From Acetomicrobium sp. UBA5826 (GTDB lineage: Bacteria > Synergistota > Synergistia > Synergistales > Acetomicrobiaceae), in contig NZ_DJHF01000020.1 of the NCBI RefSeq assembly GCF_002433005.1, forward strand, positions 62,001 to 126,000: a stretch of 64,000 nt of DNA, written 5' to 3'. How positions within the stretch are numbered: the first letter of the stretch is position 1; each line of letters begins with the position of its first letter. Position numbers and translations under genes: made by a program. The notes below the pieces were generated by a model that did no database searches, was not told the DNA's origin, and saw only the letters and a program-made list of their open reading frames with translations. Of this stretch, positions 34,474-44,389 are shown piece by piece.

Positions 34474-35217
34474 ATGTCAATATTGTCTGTTGCATTGATA
34501 ATTGCCGTTGGTTTTTGCTCAGGTTTTTTGAACGTGTTAGCCGGAGGGGGAAGCCTGCTTACCATACCTCTTTTAGTTTTTATGGGTTTAGATGTATCGG
34601 TGGCTAACGCAACCAATCGCGTTGGTGTTTTGTTTCAAAACGTCTTTGCTGCCCAACACTTTCATAAAAAATCACTTTTTCGACTCAAAGATTGTTTGTT
34701 TTTTGGGTTGCCCTCTCTTTTAGGTGCTGCCTTGGGCACATTTGGAGCGGTTAGTTTGGATGAGAGATATTTGAGGATTGCAGTAGCAGTGTTGATATGT
34801 TGCATGGCCGTACTTTTGGTATTGAAGCCGGATATGTGGGAGCGCGAACGCGAGATTTCCTTGCCCAGATGGGTTTTGATCCTTGCCATGTTTCTAATAG
34901 GTGTTTACGGAGGATTTATACAGGCGGGTGTAGGTTTTTTCCTTTTATGGGCACTTGTCGGGTTGGGAGGTAAGGATCTTCTTCACGCCAATGCGCTAAA
35001 AGTCGTAGTCATAGCAATGTTCACCACATTAAGCTTAGCGATTTTCCTCCTTAACGGAATGGTTAACTTTCCATTAGGTGTCGTTTTGGCAATAGGCAAT
35101 TTCATTGGGGGTATAGCAGGGGCGCATTTTGCCATTTTAAAAGGAAATAGGTGGCTAAGGTTGATACTGTCTGTTGTGGTGACGATAAGCGCCATAAGGA
35201 TGTTGTTAAGTCTGTGA
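34474..35217 (+). CDS. TSUP-family permease (TauE/SafE)
   Basis: The 247-residue membrane protein has about eight hydrophobic segments and the two family repeats GFLNVLAGGGSLLTIPLLVFMG (N-terminal) and GGFIQAGVGFFLLWALVG (C-terminal half). TSUP members export sulfite, sulfonates or related anions, some taking up sulfoacetate or thiosulfate. The substrate cannot be told here. ATCGGAGGAACTTTA is the ribosome site. It is divergent from the metal-regulated gene. Confidence 0.85.
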   Translation: MSILSVALIIAVGFCSGFLNVLAGGGSLLTIPLLVFMGLDVSVANATNRVGVLFQNVFAAQHFHKKSLFRLKDCLFFGLPSLLGAALGTFGAVSLDERYLRIAVAVLICCMAVLLVLKPDMWEREREISLPRWVLILAMFLIGVYGGFIQAGVGFFLLWALVGLGGKDLLHANALKVVVIAMFTTLSLAIFLLNGMVNFPLGVVLAIGNFIGGIAGAHFAILKGNRWLRLILSVVVTISAIRMLLSL

Positions 35218-35283
35218 TGTTAGACCATGGATAAGTGCCTATAATATCTTTGTAAGATAAGATCAGCAAAGGGAATGATGTCA

Positions 35284-36636
35284 ATGGCTTTTAGTTTCGC
35301 TATCGATATATACGGTTGTCAAATGAATCAATACGATGGAGATCGGTTGAGAACATCCTTAATACGAAGAGGCTGGATTGAGACCGATAGAAACAAAGCT
35401 GATGCAGTGGTAATTGTAACCTGTAGCATTAGAGAAAAGGCCGAGCAAAAGGTGTTGAGCGAGATTGGGCGTTACGGGAAACTCTACAAGACAAAGGGTA
35501 AGCCTGTTTTGGCAGTTATCGGATGTATGGCCCAAAACATGGGAGCTGATTTGCTTCGGAGGTTTCCACAAGTGAAGGTCGTAGCAGGGCCGAGACATAT
35601 AGGATGGGTTCCCGATGCTTTGGAGAATGCAATGAGGCATAAAACTGTCTTATATCTCGACGAAGACCCCAGGGAACTGATAGATCTACATGATGCTCCA
35701 ATGATCAGAAGCAATTCCTATAAGGCATTTGTAACCATTGCCCATGGATGCGACAATTTCTGTACTTATTGTATTGTGCCCTATGTACGGGGAAGGTTTG
35801 TGTCGAGGCGACCTGGCGAGATATTAAAGGAAGTATCCGAGCTCGTAGATGATGGCGTCCTCGAGGTCACTCTTTTAGGCCAGAACGTCGACTCCTACGG
35901 CAAGGATCTTAAAGAGGGTTATCTATTTTCTAATCTCCTGCGAGATGTGGCTAAGGTTCCCGGACTATTGAGAGTTCGTTTTACCACTTCTCACCCACGC
36001 GACTTCACCGAAGACGTAATAGTAGCAATGGCAGAGGAATCGAAAATTTGTCCGGCCGTTAACCTCCCGATTCAGTCGGGGAGCAACAGGATTTTGAAGA
36101 AAATGAACAGGGGTTACACAGTTGAGGACTACGGAAGAATAATAAAGCGCCTGCGAGAGGCTCTGCCCGAAGTTTCTATAACCAGCGACATAATCGTTGG
36201 TTTCCCCGGTGAGACGGAGGAAGACTTTCAATGCACATTGGAGATGTTGAAAACGATGGAATTCGACTTAGTTCATACCGCTTCCTATTCTCCGAGAGAG
36301 GGTACTCCGGCAGCCAGTATGCCCGATCAAATCCCTGAAGAAGAAAAAAAGAGAAGGCTTTCAATCGTAAACGAATTGCAAGACGCGATTTCATTTAAAA
36401 AAAACAAAATCTTAGAGGGTAAGGTTTTTGAAGTATTGCTCGACGACTTTGCCCCTAGGGGCAAAGGTATGTTGCAGGGCAGGACGCCTACGGATAAGGT
36501 GGTGCTTGTGCCGGGAGATGAAAGCATGCTTGGTAAATTGTGCGAAGTGCGCATAACTGGTGCGTCTAATTGGTATTTATATGGCGAAATAGTATCTTTT
36601 AGAGATTTTAGCGATGTCCTCGAAGTCAGAATTTAA
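35284..36636 (+). CDS. miaB: tRNA (N6-isopentenyladenosine-37-C2)-methylthiotransferase MiaB
   Basis: A radical-SAM enzyme of about 450 residues that adds a methylthio group to i6A37 of tRNAs. The N-terminal cluster cysteines (IYGCQMNQYD, VTCSIREKA, VIGCMAQ) are followed by the radical-SAM motif CDNFCTYCIVPYVRG near residue 155 and a C-terminal TRAM domain. ATG 35284 is preferred over the ATGs at 35275 and 35278 because AAAGGGA lies 9 nt upstream. Its 3' end overlaps comEA by 23 nt. It opens a run of packed + strand genes to 49416. Confidence 0.95.
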   Translation: MAFSFAIDIYGCQMNQYDGDRLRTSLIRRGWIETDRNKADAVVIVTCSIREKAEQKVLSEIGRYGKLYKTKGKPVLAVIGCMAQNMGADLLRRFPQVKVVAGPRHIGWVPDALENAMRHKTVLYLDEDPRELIDLHDAPMIRSNSYKAFVTIAHGCDNFCTYCIVPYVRGRFVSRRPGEILKEVSELVDDGVLEVTLLGQNVDSYGKDLKEGYLFSNLLRDVAKVPGLLRVRFTTSHPRDFTEDVIVAMAEESKICPAVNLPIQSGSNRILKKMNRGYTVEDYGRIIKRLREALPEVSITSDIIVGFPGETEEDFQCTLEMLKTMEFDLVHTASYSPREGTPAASMPDQIPEEEKKRRLSIVNELQDAISFKKNKILEGKVFEVLLDDFAPRGKGMLQGRTPTDKVVLVPGDESMLGKLCEVRITGASNWYLYGEIVSFRDFSDVLEVRI

Positions 36637-37381
36637 AATACAGGAAGCGAAAAGAAAAATTGAAAAATACAGCAAAGGGAAAAGATTCAAAGGGATAGCT
36701 GCAGCTTTTCTATGCTTAATCTTGGCAATCGGTGTTTCGACAGCCTATTCGTTAGGCAAATCGAAAGTCCATGAAACAGATGAAAAATATTACGGCCTCG
36801 ATGAGCTTACAAACACCAAATTCGAAGGAGCAAAAAGAGAAAACGACGCAAATGGTGCAGGAACGTCCATTCCCGAGAAGGTGTGGGTTTTGTATATCAC
36901 GGGAGCAGTTAAAAGTCCCGGCGTATACAAACTGCCGGAAGGATCCAGGGTATACGAATTGGTGGCAGAAGCAGGAGGGCTTACCGAGAAAGCCGATTCA
37001 GTTGCCGTCAATTTAGCGGCGAACTTGAAAGATGGGTGTCACGTCCATGTACCAGAAAAAGGAGAACATATCCCTCTAACGTTGAGTGAGCAAAAGGAAG
37101 CGGTCTTTATAGACCAAAAGGGTAAATTGAAGCCCCCGAAAATCGATGGAGCTGCCTTTGAGGACTATCATGGTAGTTCCGATTTAATAGATCTGAACAG
37201 TGCAACTGCCGAGATGTTGCAGTCGCTGCCCGGAATAGGGCCCAAGACAGCTCAAGCGATATTATCCTATCGGGAGGACAAGGGAGGTTTTCGTTCTGTC
37301 GAGGAGTTGCTTGAAGTAAAGGGAATAGGTCCCAAGAAGATGGAAAAAATCAGGCCTCTGATTACCGTTGGCTATCGATGA
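36614..37381 (+). CDS. comEA: ComEA-like competence DNA receptor
   Basis: The 255-residue protein has one membrane helix (residues ~24-42), a SLBB domain (VLYITGAVKSPGVYKLPEGSRVYELVAEAGG, near 95-135) and two C-terminal helix-hairpin-helix motifs (LQSLPGIGPKTAQAIL and LLEVKGIGPKKMEKI). This is the ComEA layout: extracellular or periplasmic DNA binding for transformation. comEC follows directly with a 4-nt overlap, as in other competence operons. Confidence 0.9.
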   Translation: MSSKSEFKIQEAKRKIEKYSKGKRFKGIAAAFLCLILAIGVSTAYSLGKSKVHETDEKYYGLDELTNTKFEGAKRENDANGAGTSIPEKVWVLYITGAVKSPGVYKLPEGSRVYELVAEAGGLTEKADSVAVNLAANLKDGCHVHVPEKGEHIPLTLSEQKEAVFIDQKGKLKPPKIDGAAFEDYHGSSDLIDLNSATAEMLQSLPGIGPKTAQAILSYREDKGGFRSVEELLEVKGIGPKKMEKIRPLITVGYR

Positions 37382-38787
37382 AGTTATTCAGGGAAGCTCC
37401 TTGTTTATCCTTGTTATTATCCCTAGTGATTTCCATCCTTTTGACGGGAAAGGGTTTCCCTTTTTGGCTGTCGGGCATTGTCTCAGGGTTTATTTTTTTA
37501 GGCTTAGGATTTTGTGCCTACGATGGAACACCGAATTCTTCGTATATTTTTATCCTCTGCTTTGTCGTTAGCATGTTTGGTAGCCTGTGGTCGAGCTATA
37601 GAGTAGAGACCGATCTCTTTTTAAGCGGCAGGCTAGCGGAAAAGGCCGTTGTTGCTTTCGAAAGGCCCTGGGGCGGCAAAAGGGCAGTCGTATTCAAGAC
37701 ACCCAAGGGAAAATTTGTCGGTTTTACATCTCCTTCTTTAGCTTTAAAGGAAGGAGACTCTGTCGGTATAAAGGCGTCGGTATTGCCGATAGAGCGCAGG
37801 AACATCGGATTTAATCCCTATACTTATTGGAGGTCCAGGGGTGTAGTGGGTCGTCTGGTAGGCCTTCAAGTGAAAAAGTCCCGCAAGAGCTCTCCTTTGA
37901 GCGTTTTTCGTTGGCGATCATCGTTGAAAGAATGGATACTGCTGAATTATCCTCCAAGAATTCGGGGATATCTTTTGGCAATGCTTTTGGGCGTGAGGGA
38001 CCCGGAATTGGTGAAACTTCATTCAAGCTGGGGCACCTCTCACTTGTTGGCTGTCTCCGGCTTCCACGTCGCCCTTCTTGTGGGGGTAATCTTTTCGACT
38101 TTAAGAGGATCTAGGCTCAAGGTACAAATATCCATTCTTTTTTTATTTGTATACTTGATCTTTACAGGTTTTGCAGCGAGCGCTACCCGTGCCGGATTGA
38201 TGGTTACCTTCGCTTTGATCGGTAAGTTGATCGGAAGACCGATAAAGCTTCTTCAGGCCGTCAGCTTAGCGGCCATATCCTTAATATTGTGGAGACCGTG
38301 GTTTGTGTGGGATATCGGATGGAAATTATCCGTGATGTCTGCTCTGACAATCGGTTGCATGGACATTTTTCCCAAAAAGTTTTTGCCCTTTATACTGAGT
38401 TCTCTCCTTTGGGTTGTTAACGCCGGTTGTGTCCTTGCAACATTTGGAACGCTGCCATTGGCAGGGCTTGTAATTAATCCCATTGCCATTCCGATGTTCG
38501 GCATTTTGTTTTTGACAGTAATTCTTTTTGCTCCATTTGCTTTCTTGCCCTTCGAAATTGGCAGGCCTTTTCTTCTCTTGATAGAGGGAGTGTTGGTAGC
38601 CGTTGAAAGGGCGCTTAATCTGATTTCATCTTTGATGCCTGCAACCCTTACGGAAGTTTGGCCCTGGCCCTTTATTTCCCTTGGAATATTTTTTATTATA
38701 TTGGCCAAAAGATTAAGTTTTAACAATTTTAGGAATTTTTGTCTTTCAAGTTGTGGGTTGTTCGTTTATATAATGTTATTATCTTGA
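37378..38787 (+). CDS. comEC: ComEC/Rec2 competence channel, lacking the C-terminal beta-lactamase-like domain
   Basis: The 469-residue polytopic protein contains the DUF4131-like N-terminal part and the competence domain (TSHLLAVSGFHVALLVGVIF near residue 220, FTGFAASATRAGLMVTFALIG near 265), through which single-stranded DNA enters. Classical ComEC is about 750 residues with a metallo-beta-lactamase domain at the C-terminus. That part is absent: the frame ends in membrane segments and the coaX gene follows 20 nt later. No remnant of the domain is visible downstream. ATGA overlap with comEA. Confidence 0.88.
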   Translation: MKLFREAPCLSLLLSLVISILLTGKGFPFWLSGIVSGFIFLGLGFCAYDGTPNSSYIFILCFVVSMFGSLWSSYRVETDLFLSGRLAEKAVVAFERPWGGKRAVVFKTPKGKFVGFTSPSLALKEGDSVGIKASVLPIERRNIGFNPYTYWRSRGVVGRLVGLQVKKSRKSSPLSVFRWRSSLKEWILLNYPPRIRGYLLAMLLGVRDPELVKLHSSWGTSHLLAVSGFHVALLVGVIFSTLRGSRLKVQISILFLFVYLIFTGFAASATRAGLMVTFALIGKLIGRPIKLLQAVSLAAISLILWRPWFVWDIGWKLSVMSALTIGCMDIFPKKFLPFILSSLLWVVNAGCVLATFGTLPLAGLVINPIAIPMFGILFLTVILFAPFAFLPFEIGRPFLLLIEGVLVAVERALNLISSLMPATLTEVWPWPFISLGIFFIILAKRLSFNNFRNFCLSSCGLFVYIMLLS

Positions 38788-38807
38788 TTTGATGGGAGGT
38801 TTTTGCA

Positions 38808-39572
38808 ATGCTTCTTGTGCTAGATATAGGAAATACCCACACTTGCGTTGGTATCTTCGATGGCGCTTGCCTGATCGCTGATTGGAGACTCACCTCTGAG
38901 AGGCGTACCGAAGACGAGCTGGGGATATACCTTACGGGATTGCTTAATATGACTAAAATAAGTCAAGATCTCATCTCAGGGTCAATAATATCGAGTGTGG
39001 TTCCGCCATTGGAAGCTGCCTGGAGCCGTGGCATATACAAATACTTGGGCATCGAACCTATGGTTGTAAGTTCAGAGCTTGATCTTGGGATCAAAGTAGG
39101 GTACGAAACACCGGCCGAAGTCGGAGCGGACAGGCTTGTAAATGCAGTGGCGGCTGTTCATCATTACGGATGTCCTGTAATAATTGTCGATTTTGGCACG
39201 GCAGTTACCCTTGATTACGTGACGTCAAACTGCGTTTACCTCGGTGGTGCAATAGCACCTGGCTTGCTTGCCAGCATAGAGGCGCTATTCGGAAAGACGG
39301 CAAAACTTCCCCTCGTCACTCTCGAGCCTCCAAAGAGGGTCGTTGGCAGATCTACGTCAGAATCGATGAGGTCAGGTATACTTATAGGATATGCGGGTTT
39401 GATAGACGGTTTAGTTGATCGAATGTCGCAAGAGCAGAAGGAAACGCCAAAGGTCATTGCTACTGGAGGGCATGCCGAGGTAGTCGCTAGATGGTCGAGC
39501 AGAATAAATACAGTTGATTCCAATTTAACGTTGGAGGGCTTGAGGCTTATATATGAACGAAATGCCAAATAA
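38808..39572 (+). CDS. coaX: Type III pantothenate kinase CoaX
   Basis: The 254-residue enzyme phosphorylates pantothenate, the first step of CoA synthesis. The opening LLVLDIGNTHTCVGIFDG (phosphate loop), VDFGTAVTLDYV with the catalytic aspartate, and GGAIAPGLLASIEAL place it in type III. TGGGAGGTTTTTGCA is the ribosome site. dusB overlaps the 3' end by 20 nt. Confidence 0.95.
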   Translation: MLLVLDIGNTHTCVGIFDGACLIADWRLTSERRTEDELGIYLTGLLNMTKISQDLISGSIISSVVPPLEAAWSRGIYKYLGIEPMVVSSELDLGIKVGYETPAEVGADRLVNAVAAVHHYGCPVIIVDFGTAVTLDYVTSNCVYLGGAIAPGLLASIEALFGKTAKLPLVTLEPPKRVVGRSTSESMRSGILIGYAGLIDGLVDRMSQEQKETPKVIATGGHAEVVARWSSRINTVDSNLTLEGLRLIYERNAK

Positions 39573-40542
39573 CCCTGTATGGCTTGCCCCAATGGCAGAT
39601 ATAACATCCTGGCCCGTCAGGAAGATGTTTTTTCGGGTAGGTGTCGGTTTGGCCCATACAGAGATGGTTGCTACCAGAGCATTGATGGAAAGACATTCCT
39701 CTGTATTTTATTCTTTGCAACGGCATCATGACGAGGGTCCGTTGGTGTTGCAGCTTTTTTCTGGAGATGTGGCTTCCCTTTTGGAAGCTGCTCAGGAAGC
39801 CTACCGAATTAGCTACTTTGAGGCCTTAAGCATTAACATGGCCTGTCCTTCGAAAAAAGTTATGGCATCCGGTGGCGGCGCGTCATTAATAAATCGCCCC
39901 AATGTGGCTGCCGAGATGATTAGACAGGCCAAAAAATTAGGATTTCCGATCTGGGTTAAAACCAGAATTCCCAGTCACAATTTGAAGGATGTAGCAAGTT
40001 GGTGTGATCTATTGATCTCTGCTGGCGCCAAGAACGTAGCTTTGCATGGAAGAACGGTTTCGCAGGGGTATAAGGGAAGTTCCGACAGAAATATTGTCGG
40101 CGAGGCAGCCAGAGCTTTCCCGGGTAAAATAACGGGTACAGGAGACGTTTTTACCTCCGATGACGTACTCGATTATTTGGAAAAGGGCTGCATAGGGGTT
40201 TTAGTTGCGCGAGGTGCCCTGAAAGATCCTTTTATCGTTCCCGATGCCCTGGCTAAGTTGGGCTTTCGAAATGGCAGAAAAGCTACCTTTGAATTTCAGA
40301 GGGAGATATTTCATTCTTTTATATCCGATTTGTGTCAAGTTAAGGATAATTTAGCCATGCTCTTGCTTCGTCGCTTCTTATCATGTATTTTTAAAGGAAT
40401 GCCTGGGGCTTCACAATTGCGATCTTCGATGGCAAGAGCCCATGGCATTACACAAGCCTTTGAATTATTTAATTCTTTTGCCAATAATTTTAGTGACTTT
40501 TGCGCTAAGGAGGAAGCAATGAATGAGCACCGAAAACACTAA
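39553..40542 (+). CDS. dusB: tRNA-dihydrouridine synthase (Dus family)
   Basis: This flavoenzyme of 329 residues reduces specific uridines in tRNA. VWLAPMADITSWPVRKMF at the start binds FMN, and the catalytic cysteine is in NMACPSKKVMASGGGASLI near residue 98. ALHGRTVSQGYKGSSD near residue 160 and GTGDVFTSDD near 195 are typical. It is most like the DusB group, but subgroup assignment is by eye. It overlaps lysS by 20 nt. Confidence 0.9.
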   Translation: MNEMPNNPVWLAPMADITSWPVRKMFFRVGVGLAHTEMVATRALMERHSSVFYSLQRHHDEGPLVLQLFSGDVASLLEAAQEAYRISYFEALSINMACPSKKVMASGGGASLINRPNVAAEMIRQAKKLGFPIWVKTRIPSHNLKDVASWCDLLISAGAKNVALHGRTVSQGYKGSSDRNIVGEAARAFPGKITGTGDVFTSDDVLDYLEKGCIGVLVARGALKDPFIVPDALAKLGFRNGRKATFEFQREIFHSFISDLCQVKDNLAMLLLRRFLSCIFKGMPGASQLRSSMARAHGITQAFELFNSFANNFSDFCAKEEAMNEHRKH

Positions 40543-42034
40543 TATGGAAGAACGATCTACTCCGGAAAGGGAAATAATAAAACAACGGATGGAAAAATTA
40601 GAAAGGCTTCGCAAGGATGCCGGATTTAATCCCTTTGTGATCGATAAGTGGGATAAGGAGCATAAATTATCCTTCGTTCGTTCTAATTTTTCCCATTTAG
40701 GACCGGACCAGATGGACGAAGATGCCCTCATTAAAACTGCCGGTCGCGTAATGGCAATCAGAAAACACGGTAAGGCATCATTTGTTCATCTCGAAGACGA
40801 TACCGACAGGCTTCAACTTTATTTTAGGTTTGATACCCTCAATGAGGAATACGAATGGTTCAAGAAGTGGGTAGATACCGGAGATTATCTTGGAATCGTC
40901 GGACATCCCTTCAGAACAAAGAGGGGCGAGCTATCGCTTTTGGTGACTGAATTCAAGTTATTGAGCAAGGCCTTAAGGCCATTGCCCGAAAAATGGCACG
41001 GCCTGAAAGACACAGAGGTTCGTTATAGACAGCGTTACTTAGATCTTATAGCCAATCCTGAGGTTAGGGAAGTTTTTCGGAAGCGAGCAAAGATCATAAA
41101 AACCTTCAGAGAAGTATTGGAGTCCCACGGGACGCTCGAGGTCGAGACGCCAATTCTGTCTCCCATGGCAGGAGGGGCGACGGCCAGGCCTTTCATTGCG
41201 TTTCACAATGCTTTGGGCATAAACCTATATCTTAGGATAGCCACGGAGCTTTACCTGAAGCGACTGATCGTCGGCATGTATGAACGCGTGTATGAAATAG
41301 GTAAGAATTTCAGAAACGAAGGCATAGATTCCATGCATAATCCAGAATTTACGGCAATGGAAGTTTACTGGGCCTATGCCAACTACGATGATATGATGAA
41401 CCTGACCGAGGAAATTATAGTGGCCTGTGCTGATGCCATGGGAAGCAGGCAATTGCCCTACGGAGAACATATGATAAATTACGAGCCCCCTTTTAGGAGG
41501 GCAACTATGGTGGACTTGGTCAAAGAACATTGTGGTGTTGATTTTTTAAATATTACCGACGAGGAAGCCAGAAGGATAGCAAAGGAAAGGGGTCTCGAAA
41601 TAAAGGGAAACGAGAGCAGGCTTTTGATCATGACAGAATTTTTTGATAATTTTGTGGAGGACAAACTTATACAACCTACTTTCGTATTGGGTTATCCCGT
41701 GGAAATATCGCCACTTGCCAAACGTGATCCCGATAACCCCGACTTTACCCGAAGGTTTGAGCTTTTTATATGCGGAGCTGAGGTTGCAAATGCTTTTAGC
41801 GAGCTTAACGATCCGCTGGATCAGAGAGAACGTTTCCAGGATCAACTTAAAAAGAGAGAAGCAGGAGATGAGGAAGCCCATGTGTTCGATGAGGACTTTG
41901 TAACAGCCCTGGAGCACGGTTTACCGCCAACGGGCGGATTGGGCATCGGAATAGATCGATTGACGATGTTTTTGACCAATTCAAGTTCAATCAGGGATGT
42001 CATTCTGTTTCCTACGATGCGTCCCAAGGAGTGA
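40523..42034 (+). CDS. lysS: Lysyl-tRNA synthetase (class II)
   Basis: The 503-residue enzyme has an OB-fold anticodon-binding domain (GRVMAIRKHGKASFVHLED, residues ~70-160) and a class II catalytic core. Motif 1 is around RYLDLIANPEVR, motif 2 FRNEGIDSMHNPEFTAMEVY near residue 270, and motif 3 GLGIGIDRLTM near 475. AGGAGG lies 9 nt upstream of the ATG, inside the dus gene. It overlaps the ligA start. Confidence 0.97.
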   Translation: MSTENTNMEERSTPEREIIKQRMEKLERLRKDAGFNPFVIDKWDKEHKLSFVRSNFSHLGPDQMDEDALIKTAGRVMAIRKHGKASFVHLEDDTDRLQLYFRFDTLNEEYEWFKKWVDTGDYLGIVGHPFRTKRGELSLLVTEFKLLSKALRPLPEKWHGLKDTEVRYRQRYLDLIANPEVREVFRKRAKIIKTFREVLESHGTLEVETPILSPMAGGATARPFIAFHNALGINLYLRIATELYLKRLIVGMYERVYEIGKNFRNEGIDSMHNPEFTAMEVYWAYANYDDMMNLTEEIIVACADAMGSRQLPYGEHMINYEPPFRRATMVDLVKEHCGVDFLNITDEEARRIAKERGLEIKGNESRLLIMTEFFDNFVEDKLIQPTFVLGYPVEISPLAKRDPDNPDFTRRFELFICGAEVANAFSELNDPLDQRERFQDQLKKREAGDEEAHVFDEDFVTALEHGLPPTGGLGIGIDRLTMFLTNSSSIRDVILFPTMRPKE

Positions 42035-44058
42035 TGTTGGTGGATTTGGGGGAAGCTAAAAAAAGGGCAGAAGAGCTGAGAAAAGAGATAGAAAAACACA
42101 ACTATTACTATTATGTCCTCGATTCTCCGGTTATTACAGATGAGGAATATGATGCCCTTTACAGAGAGCTGGTAGAGCTTGAAAGGCGTTTCCCGGAAAT
42201 TATAACTCCCGATTCTCCTACTCAAAGAGTGGGCGGGAAACCGAAAGAGGAATTCAGGAAAGTAGTTCACGAGATTCCCATGCTTTCCATGGACAACGTT
42301 TTTACTCAAGAAGAGCTTCAAAGTTTCGTCTCCAGGGTATATCGAATTCTGGAAAGAGAAGTAGATTTTACTACAGAACTGAAAGTAGACGGCATTGCCG
42401 TGTCTCTCGTTTATGAAGATGGACGCTTTGTTTTGGGAGCCACGAGGGGAGATGGAAGGGTCGGCGAGGACGTTACAGAGAATTTGCGGACCATAAAGAG
42501 CCTTCCCTTACGGCTTATGGAACCTTTGCCTGGAAGACTTGAGGTCAGAGGCGAAGTTTACATGACCAAGGAAGACTTCGCCTCGCTCAACAGATCTCGC
42601 GAAGAAGATGGGGAGCCCCTTTTTGCCAACCCGAGGAATGCTGCTGCTGGCAGTTTAAGACAGCTTGATCCTAACGTGACCGCCAAACGCAGGCTTCGCA
42701 TTTTCGTCTATCAAGTAGTCCATCCGGAAGAGTACGGCCTGTTTTCTCAATTTCAAGTCCTTTCCTGGCTGCGAAACAAGGGCTTTCCCACCCAGGGAAA
42801 TGAGAGGCTCTGTAAAAACTTTGAAGGGTTGTGGAACTACATAGAGGAATGGAAAGAAAAAAGACACTCCTTGGCCTATGCTACCGATGGAGTGGTGGTT
42901 AAAGTAGACGATCTGACAGCCTACGAACAGCTGGGAACTACCGCTAAAGCTCCAAGATGGCAGATAGCGTTTAAATATCCGGCGGAAGAGCAAAGGACGC
43001 GCCTTTTAAGGATAGAAGTTTCAGTCGGCAGAACGGGTGCCCTCACCCCCGTTGCAATACTAGAACCGGTTAGGCTTGCCGGTACCGTGGTCCAGCGTGC
43101 AAGCCTTCACAATGAAGACGAAATAAAGCGCCTGGATGTGCGGGTTGGAGATTACGTATACGTGCGCAAGGCGGGCGAAATTATACCGGAAGTAGTTCGA
43201 GTGGACTACTCTGCAAGGACGGGCCAAGAGAGACCTTTTGCCATACCGGAGAATTGTCCTGTTTGTGGAGCAACAGTGGTCAGGTTGGTAGGCGAAGTTG
43301 CTTATCGATGTCCGAACAAGTCATGCCCGGCTCAAATTAAGGAAAGTATAAAGCATTTTGCTTCCCGTGACGCCATGGATATAAAGGGTTTGGGCGAAAA
43401 GATAATAGAGCAGTTGGTGGATAAAAAGATGGTCGGCGGATTTGCGGATCTGTATAAGCTGAAAAAGGAAGATCTAATTTCCCTCGACAGAATGGGTCCA
43501 AAATCTGCTGAAAAATTAATAAATGCCATTAACAGCTCAAAGAACAGGCCCCTTTCGAGGCTTATATATGCCCTTGGCATTAGATATGTCGGTTCCAGGA
43601 CGGCCGAAATATTAGCCGAAAGATTTAAAAGTATGGATAACCTGGCTAAGGCGGACATCCAGGATCTATCGGACATTCCGAGTATTGGCCCCCAGATCGC
43701 TTCATCCATCGTGGCATTCTTCAGAGATGAAAAAAACCTTGCTACCATAAAGGAATTGGCCAGATGTGGCATTAAGATGGCGGAGGAAAAGTCCGAAAGG
43801 CAAGAGGGACCTTGGGAAGGGTGGAAAATAGTTTTTACAGGCGAACTTGAAAAGGCTACCAGGAACGAGGCAGAAAATATAGTTAAGGATCTTGGGGCAA
43901 TTCCATCTAGTTCCGTGAGCAGGAATGTAGCTTTCGTCGTAATTGGTCGTAACCCGGGAAGCAAGTTAGCAAAAGCCCAGGAACTTGGTGTTAAAATTGT
44001 TGATGAGCAAACTTTTTGGAAATTGGTCGACGAAGCAATGTCGAAAAAAGGAAATTGA
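42034..44058 (+). CDS. ligA: NAD-dependent DNA ligase LigA
   Basis: The ligase of about 674 residues seals nicks in replication and repair. Domain Ia opens the protein, the AMP-accepting lysine is in ELKVDGIAVSL near residue 115, and RGDGRVGEDVTEN follows. After the OB fold come a zinc finger (CPVCGATV, CPNKSCPA near residues 410-430), helix-hairpin-helix repeats (LIYALGIRYVGSRTAEIL, DIPSIGPQIA) and a BRCT domain. The ATG shares bases with the lysS stop; GTG 42040 has better spacing from AAGGAG and is an alternative start. Confidence 0.97.
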   Translation: MLVDLGEAKKRAEELRKEIEKHNYYYYVLDSPVITDEEYDALYRELVELERRFPEIITPDSPTQRVGGKPKEEFRKVVHEIPMLSMDNVFTQEELQSFVSRVYRILEREVDFTTELKVDGIAVSLVYEDGRFVLGATRGDGRVGEDVTENLRTIKSLPLRLMEPLPGRLEVRGEVYMTKEDFASLNRSREEDGEPLFANPRNAAAGSLRQLDPNVTAKRRLRIFVYQVVHPEEYGLFSQFQVLSWLRNKGFPTQGNERLCKNFEGLWNYIEEWKEKRHSLAYATDGVVVKVDDLTAYEQLGTTAKAPRWQIAFKYPAEEQRTRLLRIEVSVGRTGALTPVAILEPVRLAGTVVQRASLHNEDEIKRLDVRVGDYVYVRKAGEIIPEVVRVDYSARTGQERPFAIPENCPVCGATVVRLVGEVAYRCPNKSCPAQIKESIKHFASRDAMDIKGLGEKIIEQLVDKKMVGGFADLYKLKKEDLISLDRMGPKSAEKLINAINSSKNRPLSRLIYALGIRYVGSRTAEILAERFKSMDNLAKADIQDLSDIPSIGPQIASSIVAFFRDEKNLATIKELARCGIKMAEEKSERQEGPWEGWKIVFTGELEKATRNEAENIVKDLGAIPSSSVSRNVAFVVIGRNPGSKLAKAQELGVKIVDEQTFWKLVDEAMSKKGN

Positions 44059-44071
44059 GGAGGTTTGTGCT

Positions 44072-44389
44072 ATGAGTGGGACATCGGATGGACTAGTCGA
44101 AGAAATAAGACGCGTAGCCAAGTTGGCCATGCTGGAGCTCAATGAAGATGAAATTAAACATATCGGGACGCAGTTTAAAAATATTCTGGATCAGCTTCAG
44201 ACGTTAAGCGAACTTGATACAAAGGATATAAATCCCTTTAGTTTAGAGGATATGGAACCCATGCCCTGGCGTAAAGACGAAGTTGTGGCGTGGAACAGAT
44301 ACAGCGAGGTGCTTTCCCAGGCTCCGGTCTCCGAAGAGGGCTACTTCAAGGTGCCGCGAATTGTGGAGGGCGATCACGATGAAAAATAG
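44072..44389 (+). CDS. gatC: Asp-tRNA(Asn)/Glu-tRNA(Gln) amidotransferase subunit C
   Basis: A 105-residue GatC with the helical opening VEEIRRVAKLAMLELNEDE, followed by DIKPT-like text (LDTKDINPFSLEDMEPM) that wraps around GatA and GatB. ATG 44072 is supported by GAGGAGGTTTGTGCT; the longer frame upstream belongs to the ligA overlap. gatA starts 11 nt before its stop. Confidence 0.93.
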   Translation: MSGTSDGLVEEIRRVAKLAMLELNEDEIKHIGTQFKNILDQLQTLSELDTKDINPFSLEDMEPMPWRKDEVVAWNRYSEVLSQAPVSEEGYFKVPRIVEGDHDEK

